Positions 16,148 to 22,679 of a DNA stretch of 25,370 nt are shown here, piece after piece. Source of the DNA: an uncultured Collinsella sp. (lineage in GTDB: Bacteria > Actinomycetota > Coriobacteriia > Coriobacteriales > Coriobacteriaceae); contig CABTAA010000004.1 in NCBI GenBank assembly GCA_902482615.1, forward strand, positions 1 to 25,370. The letters are read 5' to 3'. The notes below the pieces were generated by a model. The model was not told the DNA's origin and did not search any database. It saw only the letters and a list, made by a program, of their open reading frames with translations. The number at the start of each line of letters is the position of its first letter. The stretch's first letter is position 1. Both the position numbers and the translations under genes were made by a program.

Positions 16148-17386
16148 CTATGCGGCGGGCAGCTCGATGGTGAATATCGTGTGTTCGGGCGTCGATTCAC
16201 ATGCAACGGTACCGCCGTGCGCGCATACGATCTCCTTGGCGATGGCAAGCCCCAGTCCAGCGCCGCCGCGATTGGTCGCACGCGCCGCATCCAGGCGATA
16301 GAACTTCTCAAAGATCACCTTGAGCTTTGCCTCAGGGATGGGATCGCCCTGATTGATAAAGCGCACGCGCACGCCACCACCGTCCCGGCGTCTGGCCTCG
16401 ATCGTGATGGTCGAGCCCTCATAGCTATAGGCAATAGCGTTTTTCATGATGTTGTTGAACACGCGAGCCATTTTGTCGCCATCCACGAGCACCGTCAGGT
16501 CCTCGCGAATATCAACTTGGACTTCCTTATGCTGCTCGTTGAGGATGGGATAGAACTCGTCAGTCACCTGAGCCAGCAGCAACCCCAGATCAACATAGCC
16601 GCGCGTGAGCACGATATCGTGGAAGTCAAAGCGCGTGATATCGAAGAACTCTTCGATGAGCGTATCGAGCCGGTGCGCCTTGTCGAGCGCCACGCCCGTA
16701 AAGTGCGCACGTTGCTCAACCGGCAGCTCGGGAGCCTCTTGCAGCAGCGAAAGATAGCCCACCACACTGGCAAGCGGGGTGCGTAGGTCATGTGCCAAGT
16801 ACGTGACCAAATCGTCCTTGCGATGCGACTCGTCACGCAGAGCTTGCTGCACCTTGCGCTCACGGTCACGCACGCGGTTAAGGGCGCCCTCGACCTCCAA
16901 GAAGTCGCCGTCGATGTTATCCCAGGTGTCGGGGTGATCGATCAGGCGATCTTGAATACGAGCGGCCAGCACACAATCGGCATGCTGCTCGCCCTGCTCG
17001 TAGCCCTGGTAGTACAGGGCGCGGCCACACAAGAACAGCACGCACGCGGCAAGCGCCAGCACAAAGCCAAGCATGTTGAATACAAAGCCGGCATCGAACA
17101 GCACCGGCCCTTCGATGCCGCCGAGCGCCATGGCGCCAATCGCCAACGTCATGGCCCACGCGGCGCCGCCAATCACCACGCAGCGGCACACGATCTCAAA
17201 TCGATCGATCAGCAAAAAGCCGACAAGCAGCACCGCCAAGATTCCGACGATGTTGTCGATGCCAATCAGCAGCAGGCTCAGCAAAAAGAGTAGCACCGTT
17301 GCAAGCGCGCGGTTGTCGACGACCGACCTCACGTATTCAAAGAGCCGATCGGGCACCTCGAACGCTTGCCTATCGTCTTTTGTCAT
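16148..17386 (-). CDS. VanS-like sensor histidine kinase without an extracellular sensor domain
   Basis: A 412-residue kinase. The N-terminal 120 residues hold about four hydrophobic segments (28-43, 46-61, 67-90, 99-120) joined by short loops, so there is no sizeable external domain. A coiled linker leads to DDLVTYLAHDLRTPLASVVGYLSLL (His199), strikingly like VanS. N box FNNIMKNAIAYS (310-321), then a degenerate G1 (FINQGDPIPE), F box IFEKFYRLDAAR and G2 GGAGLGLAIAKEI (374-386) again follow the VanS pattern. ATG 17386 has GAGGA about eight bases upstream; an in-frame upstream start overlaps the regulator gene and lacks support. It follows its regulator by 26 bases. Cell-wall stress sensing is inferred from similarity and the adjacent carboxypeptidase; no vancomycin-resistance ligase genes are seen. 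Confidence 0.92.
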   Translation of the reverse strand: MTKDDRQAFEVPDRLFEYVRSVVDNRALATVLLFLLSLLLIGIDNIVGILAVLLVGFLLIDRFEIVCRCVVIGGAAWAMTLAIGAMALGGIEGPVLFDAGFVFNMLGFVLALAACVLFLCGRALYYQGYEQGEQHADCVLAARIQDRLIDHPDTWDNIDGDFLEVEGALNRVRDRERKVQQALRDESHRKDDLVTYLAHDLRTPLASVVGYLSLLQEAPELPVEQRAHFTGVALDKAHRLDTLIEEFFDITRFDFHDIVLTRGYVDLGLLLAQVTDEFYPILNEQHKEVQVDIREDLTVLVDGDKMARVFNNIMKNAIAYSYEGSTITIEARRRDGGGVRVRFINQGDPIPEAKLKVIFEKFYRLDAARATNRGGAGLGLAIAKEIVCAHGGTVACESTPEHTIFTIELPAA

Positions 17387-17412
17387 ATCAAGATCCTCAC
17401 AAGCGAAAAGCG

Positions 17413-18108
17413 TTATTCGATGATGTAGCCGACGCCCCAAACGTTTTTAATAAAACGCGGCTTCTGAGCGTCGTCACCGATCTTTTCGCGCAGGTGACGA
17501 ATGTGCACCATCACCGTATTGTTGGAGCCGGGCATAAAGTCTTCGTTCCACACCGCGCGGAACAGGTCCTCCACGGGCACTACGCTGCCGCGATGCTCGG
17601 CCAGATACAGCAAGATGGAATACTCGATGGGCGTGAGGCGCACCGGCGCACCGTCCACCGTCACGGAGCGAGCGTCACGGTTGATCTCGAGGCCATCGAG
17701 CTGGAGGGTCGGCGACTCGGTCGCCTGCGCGCGGCTACCGTAGCTGGTGTAGCGGCGCAACTGAGCATGAACGCGCGCGATGAGCTCCAGCGGGCGGAAC
17801 GGCTTGACCACGTAATCGTCCGCGCCAAGAGAAAGGCCTTCGATCTTATCCTGCTGGGCATCGCGTGCCGTCAACATAATTACGGGATAGGTATGGCTGG
17901 CACGGATGGTACGCAGCAGCTCAAAGCCGTCGATATCGGGCAGCATGACATCGAGCAGTGCCAGGTCAAACTCTTGCTCCAGAATTGCCTTGGCCGCATC
18001 GGCCCCGCTGTAGGCGATCCGGACGTCAAAGCCCTCTTTTGTAAGGTAGATACCAACCAGGTCGGCGATGGCCTTCTCGTCATCAACTACCAGTATGCGC
18101 TCGTTCAT
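17413..18108 (-). CDS. VanR-like OmpR-family response regulator
   Basis: A 231-residue regulator. The receiver domain has Asp9/Asp10, phospho-acceptor Asp53 (LALLDVMLPDIDG), Thr80 and Lys102 (VVKPFRPLELIARVHAQLRRY). The stretch HTYPVIMLTARD together with IADLVGIYL is very close to VanR. The winged-helix domain shows LTPIEYSILLYLAEHRGSVVPVEDLFRAVW and NTVMVHIRHLREKIGDD, ending in VWGVGYIIE. ATG 18108 has AGGAG five bases upstream. It is the first gene of the minus-strand signalling block and is divergent from the carboxypeptidase gene, sharing a 197-base intergenic region that carries 11-base-phased repeats. Control of the carboxypeptidase and of its own operon is inferred. Confidence 0.93.
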   Translation of the reverse strand: MNERILVVDDEKAIADLVGIYLTKEGFDVRIAYSGADAAKAILEQEFDLALLDVMLPDIDGFELLRTIRASHTYPVIMLTARDAQQDKIEGLSLGADDYVVKPFRPLELIARVHAQLRRYTSYGSRAQATESPTLQLDGLEINRDARSVTVDGAPVRLTPIEYSILLYLAEHRGSVVPVEDLFRAVWNEDFMPGSNNTVMVHIRHLREKIGDDAQKPRFIKNVWGVGYIIE

Positions 18109-18173
18109 GCGTGCTCCTCTCGCGCTCCATTATGCCCGAGGCGGCGCCCGCCACACACAACAAGCGCGGGCGA

Positions 18174-18189
18174 TTAAGTCGACCTTAAG
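18174..18189. promoter_or_regulatory. Phased direct repeat TTAAG-N6-TTAAG (candidate response-regulator site)
   Basis: TTAAG occurs at 18174-18178 and again at 18185-18189, 11 bases apart, inside the divergent intergenic region. OmpR-family regulators bind as dimers to direct repeats with 10-11-base spacing, so this is a good candidate site for the neighbouring VanR-like protein. The sequence pattern is observed; binding is inferred. Confidence 0.4.
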
Positions 18190-18260
18190 CACCCTTGCGC
18201 CCGTTCGAGCACGAATGCGGGCCATGCGCGCTCGCAACGATCGTCGTCGCCGGCAAACGA

Positions 18261-18266
18261 TATACT
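18261..18266 (+). promoter_or_regulatory. Candidate -10 element of the carboxypeptidase gene
   Basis: TATACT is a five-of-six -10 match 40 bases before GTG 18306. No good -35 (CGATCG at 17 bases) is present, which fits a promoter that needs an activator such as the adjacent response regulator. It also argues against start codons upstream of 18270. Confidence 0.4.
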
Positions 18267-18305
18267 CTAGTGCCAGAAGAGACCATCCCGTCGAAAGCGA
18301 AACCT

Positions 18306-19646
18306 GTGAAGTCCCTCGCCTCTTTTGCAAATCGCTCCGCCCAGCTTGTCGCCGGCTTTGCCTGCGCCATCGCCCTTGTTGCCGGCGTGCCTGCTGTTGC
18401 CGGCGCCCAAGTGCTCACGACCGACGACATCTGCAGCAAGACCGCCGACGCCCGCGGCATCACGGCAGAAAACCTGCCCGATATCGAGGCAACGAATGCC
18501 CTTGTTATGGGCAAGGACGGCACCGTCTACTATGGACGCGGCGCCGATGAGCAGGTCAAGATTGCCTCGATCACCAAGGTCATGACCGCAATCCTGACCG
18601 TCGAAAACTGCAAGATGGACGAGAAGGTCACGGTGAGCAACGCTGCCGCCACCGTAGGCAACTCGACTGCCGGCCTGCTCGAAGGCGACGAGCTCACCGT
18701 GGAGCAGGCACTACGCGGCCTGATGATCCCCTCGGGCAACGACGCCGCCATCGTGCTTGCCGAGTACGTGGGCAAAAAGATCGACCCCAAGACCAAGGAC
18801 GCCGTGGCCACCTTTGTAAAGGCCATGAACGAGCGCGCCAAAAAGCTCGGCTGCACCGGCACGGTCTTTGAGAACCCACACGGTCTGGACTTTGATGAGT
18901 GGGCTGGCAATATGCACTCAACCGCACACGACGTAGCGCTGATGATGCAGGAGGCCATGAAAAACGACACGATCCGCGAGGTCGTAGCGAGCGAGGATTC
19001 CTGGATCGAGGTCACGGGCGCCGACGGCACCGACCATTCGCATTCCATGGACACGCATAACTATTTGCTGGGCCAAGATGGCAACATCGGCGGCAAGACC
19101 GGCACCACCGACGACGCGGGCTATTGCTTTACGAGCGCCTACAACCGCGACGGCGACGAGATCTACACCGTTATTTTGAACTCCACCACCACCGATCAGC
19201 GCTTTACCGATACCGCCACCCTTGCCAACTGGTACTACGGTCACAAGGTGACGGTCGCAATCGCCAACACGCAAGAAAAGACCGCCAACGGCAACCCGCT
19301 TATGGCGCGCATTAGTCAAACCGACTGGACGGATAAGACAATCGACGCCACGCTCGCCGATCCCACGGCGCAAGCGACCGTGTTTTCTCTTGCCGGCGAG
19401 GTGACCGAAAAGGTTAGCTACGACGATCTTTCGGGCACGGTGCATGTGGGCGACAAGGTGGGCAGTGTTACGCTCAAGCAGAACGGCACCAAGATCGCCG
19501 TCATGGACCTGGTTGCCGACGAGGAAGGCGCAGGGCCGAATCCCATTGAGTGGCTCCTTGTGAAGCTCGACCGCCTGGGCCGCCGCATCGACAACCGCCC
19601 ACTTGCGGCAGAGAGCGAGACCGTAGCCAAGGCTCCTGAGATGTAG
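18306..19646 (+). CDS. Secreted D-alanyl-D-alanine carboxypeptidase (class A low-molecular-weight PBP)
   Basis: A 446-residue peptidase-S11 enzyme that removes the terminal D-Ala from peptidoglycan stem pentapeptides outside the membrane. A signal peptide is visible at 1-34 (basic start, hydrophobic AQLVAGFACAIALVAGVPAV, AGA cleavage). Active-site motifs are SITK (88-91, nucleophile Ser88, Lys91), SGN (143-145) and KTG (264-266, in NIGGKTGTTDDAGYCF). A C-terminal domain resembling PBP5_C follows, ending in an amphipathic stretch (NPIEWLLVKLDRLGRRID) that may touch the membrane; there is no LPxTG or second helix. GTG 18306 is chosen because it gives a proper signal peptide and lies behind the likely -10; the ribosome site is weak. 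It is the only plus-strand gene here and is divergent from the VanR-like regulator. Confidence 0.93.
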   Translation: MKSLASFANRSAQLVAGFACAIALVAGVPAVAGAQVLTTDDICSKTADARGITAENLPDIEATNALVMGKDGTVYYGRGADEQVKIASITKVMTAILTVENCKMDEKVTVSNAAATVGNSTAGLLEGDELTVEQALRGLMIPSGNDAAIVLAEYVGKKIDPKTKDAVATFVKAMNERAKKLGCTGTVFENPHGLDFDEWAGNMHSTAHDVALMMQEAMKNDTIREVVASEDSWIEVTGADGTDHSHSMDTHNYLLGQDGNIGGKTGTTDDAGYCFTSAYNRDGDEIYTVILNSTTTDQRFTDTATLANWYYGHKVTVAIANTQEKTANGNPLMARISQTDWTDKTIDATLADPTAQATVFSLAGEVTEKVSYDDLSGTVHVGDKVGSVTLKQNGTKIAVMDLVADEEGAGPNPIEWLLVKLDRLGRRIDNRPLAAESETVAKAPEM

Positions 19647-19675
19647 GGCTGGGGGAACATTACATTTGAGATTGG

Positions 19676-19702
19676 AGAGGCGTCCAACGGGCGCCTCTTT
19701 TT
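19676..19702 (+). terminator. Rho-independent terminator of the carboxypeptidase gene
   Basis: AGAGGCGTCC pairs with GGGCGCCTCT (10 bp including one G-T, triloop AAC) and runs straight into five T residues, 30 bases after the stop codon. Confidence 0.92.
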
Positions 19703-19806
19703 GAATACCTCTTAAACGGGATGCGTCAGAATCACCAAAGCGACATTGCTAGCCGTTTACCTTCGCTGTGTCTTTTCGGACCTTGAAAACGGGTCCACCG
19801 GGCATG

Positions 19807-20958
19807 CTAGTAGATCCTTTCGACCTCCTTGGTCAAGGCCCTGAAAAGATCCCCAGCTGAGGGGTCTGCCCCAGGACACAGCGATTGCCAGGCACCCGTT
19901 TCTCCGATGGTGCCCGCACTCGTCATAACAAGATCGTCGCTCCGCCTGCGAATGGAGACACTAACGGAGCGGCCATTATGGAACCCATGGATATCGACTT
20001 TATTTATGCGCCCATCAGCTAGATAACTAATCATGACATTGATGCTGTCACCATACTCCGGCAATTCGAAGCCGTGGGAATCCATCAATAGCTTCACGTC
20101 CTGATGGTAAATGCGGGCCTCGACGACATTCTTGGGCATCTTCCCCGTCTTTGTTGGAGAGCAAAAGCTGATGCTTGGCTCCTCTTCGCTCATGCCTCGG
20201 TCAAACCTAAGCATGCACGGGCATACCGACTCAATGGTTCGCAAGGCGTCCGCCGCGACCTTTTCCTCGGTAAACATCTCCACGTCGATGCCGTTTTCTT
20301 CCATATAGGCACGGTTTTTACGTTGAAGCTCTAGCCGAGCCGCAGCCTCCCCATCTCCACGCTGTTCCCAATTTCCGGAGTCGGCGACATTTCGATCGAA
20401 TGTAGAATCAACGGAACATGGCGCTTGCTGTTGAGTCTGATCACTGTCGCCGAGACGCCTTAGCTCGGAGCGTCTCATCAGTAGTGTCACAATATCAAAC
20501 AGCCAACCAAATCCAAAAAGGCCAAAGGTAAAGAGATATAGAAAGAAGCTACCCCACATCCGTGCATACGCCCTATGAGCGCCCGACCACCCAAGAAGGA
20601 AGCATAGCAAAAGCGCCTTGTTTGCCCTGTCAACCGACGTAATCTCTCGAGTGAGAGATTTCTGTTCAGGCTTCGCCAAAGGTGTAATTTCATGCGATGA
20701 AACAGTAATTGAGGACGTCCTTGACGCCGAGCTCCGAGCGCCTGATTTAGCAACGGCGCGAGCGACATCCCCAACTCCGACGGTCGTTCTGCTGTATACG
20801 GCATTGTAAGCAGCCTTCTTCGGATTTTTGATCCACCCCATGCCCTTCTTACCATAGCCGGGGATTATCGCCCGCTTTACCGCGCGCTTCGCTCTGCCGG
20901 TCGTTCTTGCCTTGAGTGATGTCTTTAGATTCGGCTTACGCAGCCCGACCTTTACCAT
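19807..20958 (-). CDS. TM2-domain protein with Lys/Arg-rich N-terminus, function unknown
   Basis: A 383-residue protein. Residues 1-60 are strongly basic with KTSLKARTTGRAKRAVKRAI and PGYGKKGMGWIKNPKKAAYNAVY, a head seen in Firmicutes and Actinobacteria TM2 proteins of phage or mobile-element context (recalled, not searched). A Ser/Thr/Pro linker leads to a TM2 domain at about 112-160 (NKALLLCFLLGWSGAHRAYAR, then FGLFGFGWLFDIVTLL), two helices joined by a short turn. The remaining ~220 residues are cytosolic-looking: a helical segment with RKNRAYMEENGIDVEMFTEEK, followed by a mixed domain with repeated beta-like stretches. ATG 20958 has GGAG eight bases upstream. Base composition and codon use look less GC-biased than in flanking core genes. 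It lies just downstream of tRNA-Ser on the same strand. Confidence 0.8.
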   Translation of the reverse strand: MVKVGLRKPNLKTSLKARTTGRAKRAVKRAIIPGYGKKGMGWIKNPKKAAYNAVYSRTTVGVGDVARAVAKSGARSSASRTSSITVSSHEITPLAKPEQKSLTREITSVDRANKALLLCFLLGWSGAHRAYARMWGSFFLYLFTFGLFGFGWLFDIVTLLMRRSELRRLGDSDQTQQQAPCSVDSTFDRNVADSGNWEQRGDGEAAARLELQRKNRAYMEENGIDVEMFTEEKVAADALRTIESVCPCMLRFDRGMSEEEPSISFCSPTKTGKMPKNVVEARIYHQDVKLLMDSHGFELPEYGDSINVMISYLADGRINKVDIHGFHNGRSVSVSIRRRSDDLVMTSAGTIGETGAWQSLCPGADPSAGDLFRALTKEVERIY

Positions 20959-21094
20959 ATTTCTACTCCATCCCCTCGGAACCCCACACCGGGGTGCACG
21001 AGCACGCCTGGGTCTCCCCGTTTTCAAGCGCCCCGTGTTTGCCTAATGTTCACGCCCTTTCGGACTCTAATCCCCAGCTGCCATTCTTGATAAT

Positions 21095-21120
21095 AAAAAA
21101 GGGCCCCAAATGGGACCCTT
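21095..21120 (-). terminator. Rho-independent terminator of tRNA-Ser
   Basis: On the minus strand AAGGGUCCC pairs with GGGGCCCUU (one G-U) around an AUUU loop, followed by a U run. It begins 15 bases past the encoded CCA end of the tRNA. Confidence 0.9.
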
Positions 21121-21134
21121 CTTCAAAGTCATAC

Positions 21135-21225
21135 TGGCGGAGAGCTGGGGATTCGAACCCCAGATGCCCTTTTGGGGCATACTCGCTTAGCAGGCGAGCA
21201 CCTTCGGCCTCTCGGTCAGCTCTCC
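21135..21225 (-). tRNA. tRNA-Ser (anticodon GCU)
   Basis: The minus strand gives a 91-base class II tRNA. The acceptor stem GGAGAGC / GCTCTCC has seven perfect pairs, discriminator G73 (a serine identity base) and an encoded CCA (21138-21135, GCCA). The anticodon loop CTGCTAA within TCGC...GCGA reads GCU, decoding AGC/AGU. A long variable arm (ATGCCC / GGGCAT stem) and a T arm TGGGG-TTCGAAT-CCCCA are present. It has its own promoter and terminator, so it is a stand-alone unit. Confidence 0.97.
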
Positions 21226-21239
21226 GTAACAGCCGTTCT

Positions 21240-21268
21240 ATAGTAACCAAACAGCCGAAGTTGGGCAA
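21240..21268 (-). promoter_or_regulatory. Promoter of tRNA-Ser
   Basis: TTGCCC (21268-21263) and TACTAT (21245-21240) are separated by exactly 17 bases, and the start point would lie just before the tRNA 5' end at 21225. Each hexamer matches four of six consensus positions. Confidence 0.7.
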
Positions 21269-21288
21269 GGGGAATTTTGAGGCGTTTC

Positions 21289-21309
21289 CTCTTTTACCTC
21301 TCTTTTACC
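21289..21309. repeat. Tandem 10-bp direct repeat CTCTTTTACC
   Basis: CTCTTTTACC occurs at 21289-21298 and at 21300-21309 (11-base period), between the tRNA-Ser promoter and the inverted repeat at 21331. Tandem short repeats of this sort can be protein-binding or integrase arm sites; no role can be assigned. Confidence 0.5.
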
Positions 21310-21330
21310 AGTAAACGTCTCAGTCAATCA

Positions 21331-21385
21331 TCTCAACCTGTAACATCTGCAGGCCGTAATCCCCTCCAGATGTTACAGGTTGAGA
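21331..21385. repeat. Perfect 19-bp inverted repeat downstream of the AAA-type ATPase
   Basis: TCTCAACCTGTAACATCTG (21331-21349) is exactly complementary to 21367-21385, with a 17-base loop. It lies 50 bases past the ATPase stop codon. There is no U-tract on either side, so it is not a classical intrinsic terminator. It may be a DNA site, a processed RNA hairpin or a dispersed intergenic element. Confidence 0.85.
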
Positions 21386-21434
21386 CAAAGATACAAGAAC
21401 GGCCCCAGCGACAGCGCGGACAGCCCATTCTTTA

Positions 21435-22517
21435 TTAGTCCTCTCGAACGGTCTCCAACAGATAATCGCGCATGTACGGAATTGCAAACGAAACACAGCC
21501 ATAGCCCGCGGGCTCAATCAACCCCGCATCGATCAGACGCTTGCGATATGACCCAACTTTGTTCGCCGACAAACCCATCTTCTTGGCGATATCGCCGTTG
21601 GCGATATCGACGCCCTCGCATTGAGCCATCGCCGCGAGATACTGAAACTGCCGTTCCGACACCCTGCGCAGCGCTGGGGCAATCACCATAGCATTAAAGC
21701 TATCAAGAGCCGCCTGGATACCCTTACGAGCCGCCTCTTCGCTCACGCTCTCCGCCCCACTGCGCGCAGCAACCTGCCAAGCGTAATATCCGACCAGCTG
21801 GACCATAAAGGGATAGCCTGCCGAAGCTTTTGTTAATAGCTCAGCGGCACCTTTGTCGAGCTCCTTGCCCGCTCGTCTCATCGTATCCTCAAACGATCCG
21901 CCAACTTCAAAATCGGAAAGCCGAGTAAGTTCAACATGTTTGGCTCGCTGAAGGAACGTCAACGTATCATCCACCACCACGCCATCTACCGATGTCGGCA
22001 GCCCGGCGAAAGCGAAAGCGACATTCGCTCCTTGGCGGATCAAGAGCTGCATCTCATTGCCTAGCTCGCGCATTTCCTCAGTTGAGGCATCCTGGATCTC
22101 GTCGAGCGTAATGAGCAGACCACCGCGCTTCGCAGCATCGTACATCGCCTCGCCCAGATGAGAGGCCGACTTCGACATCTCCATGGAGCCAAGGCTGACC
22201 CCTAAAATCGATGGGGAAATCGAGATTGATTCAAGACGAACGTTTCGCTGCAGAGCCTCGAGGATTCTATTGCAAAAACCAGCATTGGAGGCAACGTCAA
22301 CGACCTCGAATCCTTTTTTGCGTGCAAGGTCACCCAATGCATTAAGGAGCACCGTTTTACCTGTGCCTCGGACGCCCGAGATGCGCATGAGTCGATCGGG
22401 GGCACCAGGACCATTCTCAAGAGCCTCGGCAAAGTCATCCAAAACAGTGTCCCGTCCGATAAGCTCAGGCGGATTCATGCCCGCCGTTGGCTTAAAGGGG
22501 TTAACAGCTTTCATCAT
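21435..22517 (-). CDS. AAA/ATPase_2-type ATP-binding protein with C-terminal winged helix
   Basis: A 360-residue cytosolic protein with ORC/Cdc6- or STAND-like layout. NPPELIGRD (15-23) opens the ATPase domain; Walker A is GVRGTGKT (48-55), Walker B LLITLDEIQD (134-143), and FAFAGLPTS (168-176) occupies the sensor-1 position. A helical lid contains ASAGYPFMVQLVGYYAW (231-247). The C-terminal part (about 285-352) is a winged helix-turn-helix (VSERQFQYLAAMA, NGDIAKKMGLSANKVGSYRKRLIDAGLIEP), so DNA binding is likely. ATG 22517 (with a second ATG directly after) has GGAGG five bases upstream; the upstream in-frame TTG lies inside the repeat array and is rejected. Such proteins occur alone in many bacteria with unknown targets; self-regulation through the repeats just upstream is inferred. 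Confidence 0.85.
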   Translation of the reverse strand: MMKAVNPFKPTAGMNPPELIGRDTVLDDFAEALENGPGAPDRLMRISGVRGTGKTVLLNALGDLARKKGFEVVDVASNAGFCNRILEALQRNVRLESISISPSILGVSLGSMEMSKSASHLGEAMYDAAKRGGLLITLDEIQDASTEEMRELGNEMQLLIRQGANVAFAFAGLPTSVDGVVVDDTLTFLQRAKHVELTRLSDFEVGGSFEDTMRRAGKELDKGAAELLTKASAGYPFMVQLVGYYAWQVAARSGAESVSEEAARKGIQAALDSFNAMVIAPALRRVSERQFQYLAAMAQCEGVDIANGDIAKKMGLSANKVGSYRKRLIDAGLIEPAGYGCVSFAIPYMRDYLLETVRED

Positions 22518-22536
22518 TCTGCCCTCCTCTGCTAGT

Positions 22537-22593
22537 TTTAACAACTTTAACAAAGTTTAGCAACTTTAGCAGAGTTTAACAGTTTTAGCAGGC
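22537..22593. repeat. Three tandem 19-bp repeats (six phased TTTARC half-sites) at the ATPase promoter
   Basis: Units start at 22537, 22556 and 22575. The first two agree at 16 of 19 positions (TTTAACAACTTTAACAAAG and TTTAGCAACTTTAGCAGAG); the third is a looser copy. Each unit holds two TTTARC motifs, giving six motifs spaced 9, 10, 9, 10 and 9 bases, i.e. close to one helical turn each. The array sits 20 bases upstream of the ATPase start, where its promoter should be. This layout fits cooperative protein binding. Confidence 0.85.
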
Positions 22594-22679
22594 TCGGCGG
22601 CTTTATGCCTTACCAATCCTGCCGGGTCCTCCCGCCCGCGCCGATACAAATAGCGCGGTGCGGCCCCTCTATATCGCCC

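Noticed and set aside
18195..18305. Upstream TTG start of the carboxypeptidase frame
   Set aside because: It would bury the signal peptide behind 37 residues and lies before the likely -10 element.
17413..19646. Vancomycin-resistance cluster
   Set aside because: Regulator and kinase look VanRS-like, but no D-Ala-D-Lac ligase, VanH, VanX or VanT-type gene is present.
21289..22593. CRISPR array
   Set aside because: The repeats are short, contiguous or paired as hairpins, with no regular unique spacers and no cas genes.
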